From Odoribacter sp. (GTDB lineage Bacteria; Bacteroidota; Bacteroidia; Bacteroidales; Prolixibacteraceae): 37,715 nucleotides of DNA. This document shows, in pieces, positions 16,880 through 26,634 of this stretch. The notes under the pieces were generated by a model. The model worked only from the letters and a program-made list of their open reading frames with translations, ran no database searches and was not told where the DNA came from. The stretch lies in contig PNOH01000041.1 of the NCBI GenBank assembly GCA_013824715.1, positions 1 through 37,715 on the forward strand. Reading direction: 5' to 3'. The position numbers and the translations under genes are program-made. Each line of letters begins with the position of its first letter. Position 1 is the first letter of the stretch.

Positions 16880-18700
16880 ATGAAGGAATTTTTTCAGATT
16901 TTAAAGCGGTTTATCCCCCCTTATAAAAAGCAGTTATTTCTCAATTTCCTGTTTAACCTGCTCTCCGCCATGTTCACGGTTTTTTCTGTGACCATGATGA
17001 TCCCTATTCTGGAAATCCTGTTCGAAACTTCAAAAGACGTGACAGACTTAGTGCCGTGGGCCATGAATCTGGGCGTCATTAAAAACAACCTGTACTATCA
17101 CATTACAACTTTCAAAATTGAGAATGGCGCCGGGCTCACGCTTCTGTTTGTTGGCCTTTTTGTCATTATCGCTACCATGCTGAAGGTTGGGTTTTATTAT
17201 CTGGGGGCTTACGAGGCGGTTTATATCCGTAATGGTGTGGTCAAAGATATCCGCGAGCAAATCTTCAATAAAATACTGAGACTGGCTCTCCCGTTTTTCT
17301 CGGAAGAACGTAAAGGCGACATAATTTCGCGCATTACAGGCGACGTCACCGAGGTTGAAAACTCAATCATGTCGTCGCTCGACATGTTCCTGAAAAATCC
17401 GATCATCATCCTGGTTTTACTTGCGTCCATGCTGGTTATGAGTCCAAGCATGACTCTTTTTATCCTTTTAGTACTTCCGCTTGCCGGATTTGTGATTGGC
17501 CGTGTTGGGAAATCCCTGAAAAAAGTTTCGCGCGAAGGCCAGGACAAAATGGGTGTAATCCTGACGGTTATTGAGGAAACCCTGGGCGGACTACGTATTA
17601 TCAAAGCATTCAATGCCGAAAAGAAAATGAATGCACGCTTTAATTCCGAACTTCACGATTACAAATCGATCATGAACCGGTTGATGCGCCGCCGCGAACT
17701 GGCCCATCCGCTCAGCGAATTACTGGGTACCATTGTAATTATCATTGTTGTATGGTATGGCGGAACCTTAATCTTAGACAAAAACAGTGAACTTTCGGGA
17801 CCGGAATTTATAGCCTACATCGCCATTTTTTACCAAATCATAAATCCGGCCAAAGCTTTTACTACAGCCTTATACAGTATTCAGAAAGGTTTGGCCTCGA
17901 TGAACCGAATAGATAAAATTCTCATGGCCGATGTGACCATTCCACAGGCTCCTGATGCAAAACCAGTAAGTACACTGGTTAATTCGATCGAATACAGGAA
18001 TGTGACCTTTGCATACGACGAAAAAGTAATACTAAACTCCGTATCGCTCGAAATCGAAAAAGGAAAAACTATTGCTTTGGTAGGGCAATCAGGAAGCGGA
18101 AAGACTACTTTTGTTGATCTCCTGCCCCGCTTCTACGATGTAGATGGAGGCCAGATTCTGATTGATGGAATTGATATTCGTGAACTGAAGCTGCACGACT
18201 TGCGCGATCTGATGGGTAATGTGAATCAGGAAGCTATTTTATTTAACGACAGCATTTTCAATAACATAGCGTTTGGAGTTGAGAATACCTCAATGCCTGA
18301 AGTGATTGCAGCAGCCAGAGTGGCCAATGCACACGATTTTATTATCGAAACCGAACATGGCTACGACACGGTGATTGGTGACCGGGGAAGCAAACTATCG
18401 GGTGGACAGCGTCAACGGTTGAGCATTGCACGGGCTATCCTGAAAAACCCACCGATCCTGATTCTGGACGAAGCCACTTCTGCACTGGATACCGAATCGG
18501 AACGCCTGGTTCAGGATGCCTTGGAAAACCTGATGAAAAACCGTACTTCAGTAGTGATTGCCCACCGGCTTTCAACAGTCCGAAATGCCGATCTGATTTG
18601 CGTTTTCCACGATGGCGAAATTGTTGAGCGTGGCACCCACGACGAACTGATCGAACTGGATGGACGCTACAAGAGGCTGCATAGTATGCAGATGTTTTAA
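16880..18700 (+). CDS. ABC exporter, fused permease and ATPase (MsbA-like)
   Basis: A 606-residue half-transporter that should work as a homodimer in the inner membrane. Residues 1-330 are a type-1 exporter membrane domain with six helices. The ATPase domain follows, with Walker A GQSGSGKTT (about 402-410), the signature LSGGQRQR (about 506), Walker B ILILDEATSALD and the H-loop AHRLS. The overall sequence resembles the lipid A/lipid flippase group of MsbA, but the substrate cannot be read from it. ATG 16880 was chosen over the TTG at 16871. It seems to be a single-gene unit. Confidence 0.9.
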   Translation: MKEFFQILKRFIPPYKKQLFLNFLFNLLSAMFTVFSVTMMIPILEILFETSKDVTDLVPWAMNLGVIKNNLYYHITTFKIENGAGLTLLFVGLFVIIATMLKVGFYYLGAYEAVYIRNGVVKDIREQIFNKILRLALPFFSEERKGDIISRITGDVTEVENSIMSSLDMFLKNPIIILVLLASMLVMSPSMTLFILLVLPLAGFVIGRVGKSLKKVSREGQDKMGVILTVIEETLGGLRIIKAFNAEKKMNARFNSELHDYKSIMNRLMRRRELAHPLSELLGTIVIIIVVWYGGTLILDKNSELSGPEFIAYIAIFYQIINPAKAFTTALYSIQKGLASMNRIDKILMADVTIPQAPDAKPVSTLVNSIEYRNVTFAYDEKVILNSVSLEIEKGKTIALVGQSGSGKTTFVDLLPRFYDVDGGQILIDGIDIRELKLHDLRDLMGNVNQEAILFNDSIFNNIAFGVENTSMPEVIAAARVANAHDFIIETEHGYDTVIGDRGSKLSGGQRQRLSIARAILKNPPILILDEATSALDTESERLVQDALENLMKNRTSVVIAHRLSTVRNADLICVFHDGEIVERGTHDELIELDGRYKRLHSMQMF

Positions 18701-18811
18701 AAGGATATTTTATTACATTTACCGCCACTGAAAAATCTTGGATCAATCAGTACTGGCGCGGTTTACCGTGAATTAATTATCAAGTATCAACAAAGAATTA
18801 ACTTTTCCTTA

Positions 18812-20704
18812 ATGAGAAAATGGCGTATTGAAGACTCGGCTGAACTCTACAACATACATGGTTGGGGGATCAACTTTTTTTCTATCAACCAAAAAGGTCA
18901 TGTTACTGTAACTCCAAAGAAAGACGGCATACAAGTTGACCTGCACGAATTGGTTGAAGAACTTCAGCTTCGGGACGTTTCGGCGCCCATGTTGCTTCGT
19001 TTCCCCGATATTCTGGACAACCGGATTGAAAAAATGGCCAGTTGCTTTAAAGTTGCCGCCGAAGAGTACGAATACAAAGCCAACAACTTTATTATATACC
19101 CGATTAAGGTTAATCAGATGCGCCCGGTGGTAGAAGAAATTGTTGGCCACGGCAAAAAATTCAACATTGGCCTCGAAGCTGGTTCGAAACCCGAATTACA
19201 CCTGGTAATAGCAACCAATACAGACAACGACTCGCTGATTATTTGCAACGGCTACAAAGATGAGGACTACATCGAACTTGCGCTGCTGGCACAGAAGATG
19301 GGAAGGCGCATCTTTTTGGTGGTTGAAAAATTGAACGAACTGAAATTGATTATCAAGATTGCGCATCGCCTGAAAGTAAAGCCGAACCTTGGAATTCGTA
19401 TCAAACTGGCAAGCTCCGGAAGCGGTAAATGGGAAGACTCGGGTGGCGATGCCAGCAAATTCGGCCTAACCTCAAGTGAATTGCTCGAAGCTCTTGATAT
19501 TCTGGAGAAAAAAGAAATGCAGGATTGCCTGAAACTGGTGCATTTTCACATCGGAAGTCAGGTTACCAAAATACGCCGGATCAAGTTGGCTATGCGCGAA
19601 GCTTCACAATTCTATGTACAGCTTTACCTGAAAGGATTTAATGTTGAATTCGTGGATATCGGTGGTGGTTTAGGAGTTGATTACGACGGAACCCGCTCCT
19701 CGAGCAGCGAAAGCAGCGTCAATTACAGCATTCAGGAATATGTGAACGATGCCATAGCTACCATGGTGGATGTCAGCGATAAAAACAACATTCCCCATCC
19801 GAACATTATCACAGAATCAGGCCGCTCTTTAACGGCTCACCATTCGGTTTTGATTTTCGAAGTGCTTGAAACTTCAACTCTGCCTACTATGGGCGAAGAA
19901 GAAGTCTCCAAAGATGACGACCATGAACTGGTTCGTGAATTGTTTTCGTTATGGGAACAGCTCAACCAGTCGAAAATGCTCGAAACATGGCACGATGCGC
20001 AGCAAATCCGTGAGGAAGCGCTCGACTTGTTCAGTCTAGGTCATCTCGACCTGAAAACAAGAGCCCAGATTGAACGATTATTCTGGTCAATTACCAAGGA
20101 AATCCATCAGATGACCGGCGAGTTAAAACACATTCCTGAAGAATTGCTATACTTGCCCAAACTGCTGTCGGATAAATATTTCTGTAACTTTTCTTTGTTC
20201 CAGTCATTACCCGATTCATGGGCCATAGATCAGGTTTTCCCGATTATCCCGATCCAGCGGCTGGACGAAAAGCCTGAGCGTTCGGCAACTATTCAGGACA
20301 TTACCTGTGACTCGGATGGGAAAATAGACAACTTTATTTCGACACGGAACTTCTCTTATTACCTTCCGGTACATCCACTGAAATCCAAAGAACCTTATTA
20401 CATTGGCGTATTTCTGGTCGGAGCCTATCAGGAAATTCTGGGCGATTTGCATAACCTGTTTGGCGATACCAATGCCGTGCATATTTCGGTTGACAGTAAA
20501 GGTTATAGTATTGATCAGATTATTGATGGGGAAACCGTTGCCGAAGTGCTCGACTACGTGCAGTACAACGCCAAAAAGCTGGTTCGGACCGTTGAAACCT
20601 GGGTGACTTCATCAGTAAAATCAGGAATAATTACTGCCGAAGAAGGGAAAGAGTTTTTATCGAACTACCGCTCCGGATTGTACGGATATACTTATCTGGA
20701 ATAA
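18812..20704 (+). CDS. speA: Biosynthetic arginine decarboxylase
   Basis: A 630-residue PLP enzyme of fold type III that turns arginine into agmatine for polyamine synthesis. The PLP lysine is K99 in NNFIIYPIKVNQ. HFHIGSQ (about residues 246-252) and the glycine-rich phosphate loop GGGLGVDYDGT (about 286-296) are in place, as is ITESGRSLTAHHSV. The length agrees with the long biosynthetic SpeA family (about 630-660), not the shorter LysA/ornithine enzymes. It ends at a strong terminator shared with pckA. The N terminus MRKWRIEDSAELYNIHGWG is typical for the Bacteroidota enzyme. Confidence 0.96.
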   Translation: MRKWRIEDSAELYNIHGWGINFFSINQKGHVTVTPKKDGIQVDLHELVEELQLRDVSAPMLLRFPDILDNRIEKMASCFKVAAEEYEYKANNFIIYPIKVNQMRPVVEEIVGHGKKFNIGLEAGSKPELHLVIATNTDNDSLIICNGYKDEDYIELALLAQKMGRRIFLVVEKLNELKLIIKIAHRLKVKPNLGIRIKLASSGSGKWEDSGGDASKFGLTSSELLEALDILEKKEMQDCLKLVHFHIGSQVTKIRRIKLAMREASQFYVQLYLKGFNVEFVDIGGGLGVDYDGTRSSSSESSVNYSIQEYVNDAIATMVDVSDKNNIPHPNIITESGRSLTAHHSVLIFEVLETSTLPTMGEEEVSKDDDHELVRELFSLWEQLNQSKMLETWHDAQQIREEALDLFSLGHLDLKTRAQIERLFWSITKEIHQMTGELKHIPEELLYLPKLLSDKYFCNFSLFQSLPDSWAIDQVFPIIPIQRLDEKPERSATIQDITCDSDGKIDNFISTRNFSYYLPVHPLKSKEPYYIGVFLVGAYQEILGDLHNLFGDTNAVHISVDSKGYSIDQIIDGETVAEVLDYVQYNAKKLVRTVETWVTSSVKSGIITAEEGKEFLSNYRSGLYGYTYLE

Positions 20705-20727
20705 AATTTAGAAGTTGTATAAAATTG

Positions 20728-20780
20728 AAAAATCCGGAAGCAGATGATTTAAAAATTATCTGCTTCCGGATTTTTTTTTT
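20728..20780. terminator. Bidirectional intrinsic terminator between speA and pckA
   Basis: An 18-bp perfect stem: AAAAATCCGGAAGCAGAT at 20728-20745 and its complement at 20758-20775, with a 12-nt loop. The plus strand runs on into ten T residues, and the A-rich left side provides U residues on the other strand. It serves two convergent genes. Confidence 0.92.
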
Positions 20781-20788
20781 AGCAGTGA

Positions 20789-22387
20789 TTAGTTTAACTG
20801 AGGACCAGCAGCTTTCAAAGCAATTGCAGAATCATTATCGCAATATTGCTCAAAATTAGCAATGTATTTAGCGGCTAATTGTTTCGCCTTTACAGTCCAG
20901 TCGGCTTCAGTTGGATAGGTGTCGCGGGGATCAAGAATTCCGGCATCAACACCATTTAATGCTTTAGGAGCAACCAGGTTTAAAACCGGGATTATAACAG
21001 TTTCCGAGTTTAAGATAGAACCATCGATAATAGCATCGATAATCGTCCGTGTATTTTTTAACGAGATACGTTTCCCAGTTCCGTTCCAACCTGTATTTAC
21101 CAAATAAGCTTTTGCACCGTGTTCCTGCATTTTGCCAACCAATGTTTTTGCATACATAGTTGGGTGAAGAGTCAGGAAAGCTTCACCAAATGCTGGTGAG
21201 AACGACATTTGTGGTTCAGTAATACCGCATTCAGTTCCAGCCAATTTTGAGGTGTAACCACAAAGGAAGTGGTATTGGGCTGATTGGTCATCTAAAATTG
21301 AAACCGGGGGCAACACACCAAAAGCGTCAGCACTTAAATAAATAATTTTGCTGGCATGACTTGCACGTGAAGGAAGAATAATTTTGTTTATATGGTAAAT
21401 CGGGTATGAAACACGGGTATTTTCAGTCTTAGAAGCTTCTTTTGAATAATCAGGAGTTCCATCTTCCAAAATAGTAACATTTTCCAACAAAGCATCCCGA
21501 CGAATTGCTCCCCAAATATCAGGTTCGTTTTCTTTGCTCAGGTCAATTACTTTAGCATAACAACCACCTTCGTAGTTAAATACACCGCGGTTGTCCCAGC
21601 CGTGTTCATCGTCACCAATCAAATAACGTTTTGGGTCAGCCGAAAGAGTGGTTTTACCTGTTCCAGACAAACCGAAGAATATAGCTACATCGCCTTCTTT
21701 TCCTACGTTAGCAGAGCAGTGCATGGAAGCGATGCCGCGCAATGGTAGATAGAAGTTCATCAAAGCGAAAATACCTTTTTTCATTTCGCCGCCATACCAG
21801 GTACCACCAATAACCTGCATTTTGCGTGTAAGATCGAACAAAGTGAAGTTTTCAGAGTTCAAACCCTGTTCTTTCCAATTTGGGTTGGTGGTTTTTGAAC
21901 CGTTCAAACAAACGAAATCTGGTTCACCATAATTTTCCAGTTCGTAGTGAGAAGGACGGATAAACATGTTTGTTACAAAGTGGGCTTGCCATGCAACTTC
22001 CATGATGAAACGCACTTTCATGCGCGTATCTTCGTTTGTACCGCAATAAGTATCAACAACGTATAGTTTTGTGGCGCCTGCAAGCTGTTTGGTAACTAAG
22101 TTTTTACAAGCTTCAAAAACTTCAGGTGATGTTGGTCGGTTGATTGTACCATCCCACCACAAGGTATCTTTGGTAGTGTCGTCAAAAACAATAAACTTAT
22201 CTTTGGGGGAACGTCCGGTAAAAATACCAGTATCAACAGCAACAGCTCCGGTACTGGTCAATATCCCTTTTTCAAAACCTTGGTTGGAAGGATCAATTTC
22301 TGCCTGAAAAAGCTCTTCATAGGTAGGGTTGTGTATAATTTCGACAGTAGTATCAATTCCATACTTTAACAAATCTGTATTCTTCAT
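20789..22387 (-). CDS. pckA: Phosphoenolpyruvate carboxykinase (ATP)
   Basis: A 532-residue cytoplasmic enzyme that interconverts oxaloacetate + ATP and PEP + CO2 + ADP. The ATP-dependent family is shown by the P-loop [13 protein letters not shown] (about residues 240-252), the metal-binding IGDDEHGWD, the substrate-binding arginine in FTGRSPKDK (about 56-64) and NYEGGCYAK. In Bacteroidota this enzyme often works in the carboxylating direction during fermentation to succinate; whether that applies here is unknown. The gene converges on speA at the terminator. Its upstream region holds a likely promoter. Confidence 0.97.
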   Translation of the reverse strand: MKNTDLLKYGIDTTVEIIHNPTYEELFQAEIDPSNQGFEKGILTSTGAVAVDTGIFTGRSPKDKFIVFDDTTKDTLWWDGTINRPTSPEVFEACKNLVTKQLAGATKLYVVDTYCGTNEDTRMKVRFIMEVAWQAHFVTNMFIRPSHYELENYGEPDFVCLNGSKTTNPNWKEQGLNSENFTLFDLTRKMQVIGGTWYGGEMKKGIFALMNFYLPLRGIASMHCSANVGKEGDVAIFFGLSGTGKTTLSADPKRYLIGDDEHGWDNRGVFNYEGGCYAKVIDLSKENEPDIWGAIRRDALLENVTILEDGTPDYSKEASKTENTRVSYPIYHINKIILPSRASHASKIIYLSADAFGVLPPVSILDDQSAQYHFLCGYTSKLAGTECGITEPQMSFSPAFGEAFLTLHPTMYAKTLVGKMQEHGAKAYLVNTGWNGTGKRISLKNTRTIIDAIIDGSILNSETVIIPVLNLVAPKALNGVDAGILDPRDTYPTEADWTVKAKQLAAKYIANFEQYCDNDSAIALKAAGPQLN

Positions 22388-22437
22388 AGTAAGTATTTAT
22401 AATTTCATAGTTTCAAAGTCCAAAAAAAATCAGGCAT

Positions 22438-22467
22438 CAAAAATAGTTTTTTTTCACACCGTAAAAC
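22438..22467 (-). promoter_or_regulatory. Probable pckA promoter
   Basis: On the minus strand, TATTTTTG (plus-strand 22438-22445) matches the TAnnTTTG box, about 50 nt upstream of the pckA ATG. The -33 region is only a weak match (GTTTTAC, plus-strand 22461-22467). Confidence 0.4.
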
Positions 22468-22567
22468 ATGTGGAAATACTAAATTTAGAATATTTTGAAA
22501 CCCTATGTTTAACGACATAAAACTTGAGAACCAATACATCGAAGGCAACATTTGTTCATGTATAAAT

Positions 22568-22610
22568 AAAAAAAGAATGCTAAGAAATTAATAACTTCCT
22601 AACATTCTTT
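22568..22610 (-). terminator. Intrinsic terminator of xerD
   Basis: Read on the minus strand, a stem of 15 bp with two mismatches (AAAGAATGTTAGGAA with TTCTTAGCATTCTTT) is followed by a run of seven T residues. It starts about 22 nt after the xerD stop codon. Confidence 0.8.
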
Positions 22611-22632
22611 GATACTGAAAACTCTGATCAGT

Positions 22633-23532
22633 TTATGATCTTGGATGAAATTGATGCAATGTAGTTTTTAGATAATCCCTGTCCAGATGAGTATAAATCT
22701 CAGTGGTTAAAATTGATTCGTGACCCAACATTTCCTGAACCGCTCGTAAATCGGCCCCACCATTAATTAAATGGGATGCAAACGAGTGACGGAAAGTATG
22801 AGGACTAATCTTCTTTTCAAAACCAGCTTTAATTGCCAGATTTTTAATGATGGTGAAAATCATTACGCGGCTTAGCTTTTTACCTCTCCGGTTTAAGAAC
22901 AGGATATCTTCACTGTCTTTTGAAATTTTTAAAGTTTTACGATAAACATTTGTGTATTTATTGATTTCTTCAATAGCTTTTTCGCTAACCGGAACCAATC
23001 TTTCCTTATTCGATTTACCTTCAACTTTAATATATCCCTGATCAAATGACAAGTTTGAAATCTTGAGGTTTACCAGTTCAGAAACACGAAGACCACAGCT
23101 ATAGAGAGTTTCCAACATAGCTTTATTACGTTGTCCTTCAGCTTTACTGAGTTCAACAGTGTCAATCATCAGGTCAATTTCTTCAATAGTCAGAACATCC
23201 GGAAGTTTTCTGCCAATTTTGGGAGATTCCAACAGGGTTGTGGGATCATTGGTAACTTTGCCTTCCAGAAGCAAATACTTAAAGAACGACTTAATACCAG
23301 AGATTGTCCGGGCTTGAGTACGGGGTGAAACACCCTTGTCATTGATCCATTCAACAAATTTTTTCAAGTGAGCCAATTTCACTTTTTCAGGAGCCAGTTT
23401 CTTAAGTTCTTCATCCGAAAAAACCATCAGCTTGTTTATATCGTTGATATAAGCAGCGATTGAATTTGCCGACAAACCTTTTTCCAAACGTAAGAAAGAC
23501 TCAAATCCTTTTTTGCTATCTTCCCATTTCAT
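22633..23532 (-). CDS. xerD: Tyrosine recombinase XerD-like
   Basis: A 299-residue site-specific recombinase that resolves chromosome dimers at dif together with XerC. The N-terminal SAM-like core-binding domain spans about residues 1-90. The catalytic domain has the full set R149 (CGLRVSEL), K173 (EGKSNKERLVP), H245 and R248 (HTFRHSFASHL), H271 (LGHES) and the nucleophile Y280 (TEIYTHLD). The length is standard for XerC/XerD. It is divergent from aroQ-pyk, a neighbourhood usual in Bacteroidota, so it is the housekeeping enzyme and not the integrase of a mobile element. XerC/XerD assignment is by overall resemblance. Confidence 0.92.
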   Translation of the reverse strand: MKWEDSKKGFESFLRLEKGLSANSIAAYINDINKLMVFSDEELKKLAPEKVKLAHLKKFVEWINDKGVSPRTQARTISGIKSFFKYLLLEGKVTNDPTTLLESPKIGRKLPDVLTIEEIDLMIDTVELSKAEGQRNKAMLETLYSCGLRVSELVNLKISNLSFDQGYIKVEGKSNKERLVPVSEKAIEEINKYTNVYRKTLKISKDSEDILFLNRRGKKLSRVMIFTIIKNLAIKAGFEKKISPHTFRHSFASHLINGGADLRAVQEMLGHESILTTEIYTHLDRDYLKTTLHQFHPRS

Positions 23533-23704
23533 AATTAAATACTTTTAATTTTAAATTCTATAACAAATATTAATAATTTTGGTTTCGTAAACTCTTTAAA
23601 TGCATATTGAAATAAAAACTATGTCCATCCACCCAGATTACATAATTTCGTTACGAGTTTACGAACGGTTAAGTTACTAATTTTTTATAATAATATAACA
23701 AATC

Positions 23705-24133
23705 ATGAAAATTTTGTTAATAAATGGGCCTAACTTGAATTTGTTAGGTATTAGAGAAAAAAGTATTTACGGGACCCAATCATTCGATGACTATTTTCAA
23801 ATCCTAAAAAATAAATTTCCTGATATCGAAATGGAATATTATCAATCGAATGTTGAAGGTGAATTAATCAACAAAATTCATGAACGAGGTTTCATTTACG
23901 ACGGTATCATTATCAATGCCGGAGCTTATACTCATACTTCAGTTGCAATCAGGGATGCAATTTCCGGAATAAAGGCGCCAGTTATTGAAGTTCACATTTC
24001 AAATATCTTAACCAGGGAAAGTTTCAGGCACGAATCGCTCATAGGTCCTGTTTGTTCAGGCAGTATTATGGGTTTTGGACTTGATTCATACCGACTTGGT
24101 ATTGAGGCAGTTATTGAACGCGTTAAATCTTAA
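23705..24133 (+). CDS. aroQ: 3-dehydroquinate dehydratase, type II
   Basis: A 142-residue enzyme of the shikimate pathway, which dehydrates 3-dehydroquinate. Type II features are clear: GPNLNLLGIRE (residues 8-18), the catalytic tyrosine Y22 in SIYG, INAGAYTHTSVAIRDA (about 70-85) and the catalytic H97 in EVHISN followed by RESFRHESL. The family forms dodecamers. It is separated from pyk by a single base between stop and start, so the two form an operon. The 172-nt gap to the divergent xerD is AT-rich and should hold both promoters. Confidence 0.96.
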   Translation: MKILLINGPNLNLLGIREKSIYGTQSFDDYFQILKNKFPDIEMEYYQSNVEGELINKIHERGFIYDGIIINAGAYTHTSVAIRDAISGIKAPVIEVHISNILTRESFRHESLIGPVCSGSIMGFGLDSYRLGIEAVIERVKS

Positions 24134-24134
24134 A

Positions 24135-25556
24135 ATGATGAAGCATACAAAAATAGTTGCAACCATTTCGGATAAGCGTTGTGATGTCGAATTTATCCGT
24201 CAGTTGTTCGAAGCCGGAATGAATGTGGTTAGATTAAATACTGCTCACATTTCGACTGAAAGTGCAATAACAATGATTAAAAATGTTCGTGAAGTATCAG
24301 ATTCCATCGGAATTCTGGTTGATACAAAAGGTCCTGAGATCAGGACTAAAAATATCGGGGAACCAATAGAAGTTAAAGAAGGAGATCGAATCAAAATTAA
24401 AGGAGGTGATGGTCAGTCGGATCAGGAGACTGTCTATGTAAGTTACTTAAACATTCATAAAGAAGTTCCGGCAGGTAACCAAATCCTTATTGATGACGGC
24501 GACCTTTCACTTGATGTGATCGAACAGACTGAGGATGGACTGATCTGCCGTGTTGGTAACAGCGGACAGATAAAAAATAAGAAAAGCATCAATACTCCTG
24601 GAATTAGCCCGAACCTACCTTCAATCAGTGAAAAAGATATTGAATTTATCGAATTTGCCACGCAAAACAACATAGACTTTATTGCCCATTCATTTGTGAG
24701 GAATAAAAAAGATGTACAGGCAGTTCAGGAGATTCTTGATAGGTTTAACAGCAGTATAAAGATTATTGCCAAAATAGAAAATCTGGACGGTGTAAACAAT
24801 ATTGATGAAATTCTCGAACATGCGTACGGCATTATGGTTGCCCGTGGTGACCTGGGAATTGAAATTCCGGCTGAAAAGATTCCCTCCATTCAGCGGAGAC
24901 TTATCAGAAAAGCGGTCCAGCAAAAAAAACCTGTAATTATTGCCACTCAAATGTTGCATTCGATGATCGACAATCCCCGGCCTACCCGGGCCGAAGTGAG
25001 CGATGTTGCCACTGCAATCTACGATCGGACTGATGCCATTATGCTTTCAGGAGAAACTGCTTATGGTAACTATCCTATCGAGTCGGTAAAAGTTATGTCT
25101 AAAATTGCAATTGAAGTTGAGGCAAGCAAAGACCGCCGCAATGACTTACCCGTACCGCGCCTTGATAATGAGACTTCGGCATTTCTTGCTGAAGCTGCAG
25201 TATTGGCCTCGAAAGAATTAAAAGTCAGCGCTATTGTCACTGACACACTTACCGGAAAAATTGCCAGATATATTGCAGCTTTCAGAGGTGCATTGCCGGT
25301 ATTTGCCAAATGTCATAATGGAAGGGTAAAACGCGAATTAGCCCTTTCATACGGGGTTTTTCCAAGTGAAATCAAATCTAAGAAAAACAAGCATAAACTC
25401 ATCGAAACTTCGCTGTTAGACTTGGTAGAAAGAAACATGATTACTGAAAAAGACACGGTGATTTATGTTGGTGGCAACTTTGGAGTTGGAGGGGGTACTT
25501 CATTTATCGAGATCGCTTCAGTTGAACAGATGGCACACGCAAAAATGAAAGGCTAG
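24135..25556 (+). CDS. pyk: Pyruvate kinase
   Basis: A 473-residue glycolytic enzyme that transfers phosphate from PEP to ADP. The (beta/alpha)8 barrel with its inserted B domain is followed by the C-terminal domain. Seen motifs are NVVRLNTAH (near residue 30), DTKGPEIRT, the catalytic lysine in IIAKIENLDG and MVARGDLGIEIPAEKIP (about 234-250). ATG 24135 is two bases after the aroQ stop; an upstream start at 24075 lies inside aroQ and was rejected. The neighbouring aroQ gene uses PEP-derived carbon, and co-transcription is common in this phylum. Confidence 0.96.
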   Translation: MMKHTKIVATISDKRCDVEFIRQLFEAGMNVVRLNTAHISTESAITMIKNVREVSDSIGILVDTKGPEIRTKNIGEPIEVKEGDRIKIKGGDGQSDQETVYVSYLNIHKEVPAGNQILIDDGDLSLDVIEQTEDGLICRVGNSGQIKNKKSINTPGISPNLPSISEKDIEFIEFATQNNIDFIAHSFVRNKKDVQAVQEILDRFNSSIKIIAKIENLDGVNNIDEILEHAYGIMVARGDLGIEIPAEKIPSIQRRLIRKAVQQKKPVIIATQMLHSMIDNPRPTRAEVSDVATAIYDRTDAIMLSGETAYGNYPIESVKVMSKIAIEVEASKDRRNDLPVPRLDNETSAFLAEAAVLASKELKVSAIVTDTLTGKIARYIAAFRGALPVFAKCHNGRVKRELALSYGVFPSEIKSKKNKHKLIETSLLDLVERNMITEKDTVIYVGGNFGVGGGTSFIEIASVEQMAHAKMKG

Positions 25557-25805
25557 ACAAAAAGAATATCAGTAATTCAATTTGCAAACAACCCCTGAAA
25601 ATTACAACTTTTTTAATTGCTTTACGTTTATACAAATGGTTTTCAATTACTAAAAAAAACAAAATCTTAAGATTTTGGCTGTTCGTTCAGAAACTATAAA
25701 ACTTCTTTGATTTGTAGAGATGGTTGATGGGTTAGGTTAGTAAAAACAAGTCATTTACGCAATTAGGTGATGATTGGTTTTTGTGTGGATTGATTGTGTG
25801 GATTA
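25557..25805. other. Non-coding stretch after pyk
   Basis: About 250 nt of AT-rich DNA lie between the pyk stop and the terminator. A short direct repeat TGTGTGGATT occurs twice near 25780-25800. No gene, RNA or promoter was recognised. The long untranslated tail could contain a small RNA, but there is no positive evidence for that. Confidence 0.4.
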
Positions 25806-25850
25806 GAAGAACCGTTTCAAACCGAAGTTTGAAACGGTTTCTTCATTTTT
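25806..25850 (+). terminator. Intrinsic terminator downstream of pyk
   Basis: A 12-bp perfect stem ACCGTTTCAAAC/GTTTGAAACGGT around the tetraloop CGAA (25811-25838) is extended by GAAGA/TCTTC with a one-base bulge and followed by CATTTTT. It probably ends the aroQ-pyk transcript, although it lies 250 nt beyond the stop. Confidence 0.75.
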
Positions 25851-26022
25851 ACCATTACCTGATAACCTACGCCGGGCACAAAATTTTCTCATCTGTTTTT
25901 ACTTCTCAAAAAGACATTATTTACAAGGAAAATTTTAGATTTGCATCGCATTTCGAAGTTAACTTTCAGTTTATATGAAAGATCATTTCCTGCAATGAAA
26001 AACGGGTTATAAATTTATTGCA

Positions 26023-26096
26023 CGGGGTATAGCGCAGCTTGGTAGCGCGCGTCGTTCGGGACGACGAGGTCGTCGGTTCAAATCCGGCTACCCCGA
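26023..26096 (+). tRNA. tRNA-Pro (anticodon CGG)
   Basis: The complete cloverleaf is 74 nt: acceptor CGGGGTA/TACCCCG, D arm GCGC-AGCTTGGTA-GCGC, anticodon arm CGTCG-TTCGGGA-CGACG, variable loop AGGTC, T arm GTCGG-TTCAAAT-CCGGC and discriminator A. Anticodon positions 34-36 read CGG, which decodes CCG proline codons. The C1-G72 pair is typical of bacterial tRNA-Pro. The 3' CCA is not encoded (ACAAA follows), so it is added after transcription. Confidence 0.96.
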
Positions 26097-26206
26097 CAAA
26101 ATGAGAAATAAATTAGCGAGAGAGAGATAAGATTAAATCAGCCTTACAAATAAATAAGAAGACTGCAATTGATTGGCATCATAATAACTTTCATCCTTTC
26201 AGGAAG

Positions 26207-26629
26207 TTGAGAAGCTTGATGTCAATGGAATTATTGAAAGAGACGAAACCTTCTTTCGTCAATCAGAGTATCCCGATGGACATTTGCATGAGCCAGTACT
26301 GGTGTAAAAAATACCTTCAGGATAAACGTGCTCAAGGTTTTTATCAGAACAAATCGGATCAGGATATTAATACAGGTATTGATTTCACTCCTTTAAAGAT
26401 TAAAGGTCTGGCCTCGATGGTTGAAACAAATGATCTTTTCTGCACACCATCTGAATACCTCATGGGTGATAAGCTCAGGCCAGCCATTTATGCAGGTTCT
26501 CCTGATGGATTTGGAACCGGAAAAGAAACAGCAGCCCGAAAAGGTATATCGATGGAATTCACTTACAAGACTGCAAACTTGTATATCTATCCCGGTAATG
26601 TTCCTTTGACTGAAGCATTACCAGGATAA
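26207..26629 (+). CDS. Unrecognised protein downstream of tRNA-Pro, possibly a degraded gene
   Basis: An open frame of 140 codons, not recognised. Internal starts at 26219 and 26222 are equally possible. The C-terminal two thirds (from KKYLQDKRAQGFYQNKSD to NLYIYPGNVPLTEALPG) look coding. Over the first 90 nt, however, another frame reads KLDVNGIIERDETFFRQSEY and looks at least as protein-like until it stops near 26306. This suggests a frameshift and a gene whose real 5' part is damaged. The next gene follows after a few bases. Position just after a tRNA and the lack of recognisable metabolic motifs fit a decayed mobile element, but no phage hallmark is seen. Confidence 0.4.
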   Translation: MRSLMSMELLKETKPSFVNQSIPMDICMSQYWCKKYLQDKRAQGFYQNKSDQDINTGIDFTPLKIKGLASMVETNDLFCTPSEYLMGDKLRPAIYAGSPDGFGTGKETAARKGISMEFTYKTANLYIYPGNVPLTEALPG

Positions 26630-26634
26630 TTCCG

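Noticed and set aside
22633-23532. xerD as the integrase of a mobile island
   Set aside because: Length, full catalytic set and the aroQ-pyk neighbourhood fit the housekeeping recombinase; no island boundaries are seen beside it.
26421-26609. Alternative 62-codon plus-strand frame inside the unrecognised gene
   Set aside because: Amino-acid composition looks like an off-frame translation and the overlapping longer frame is better.
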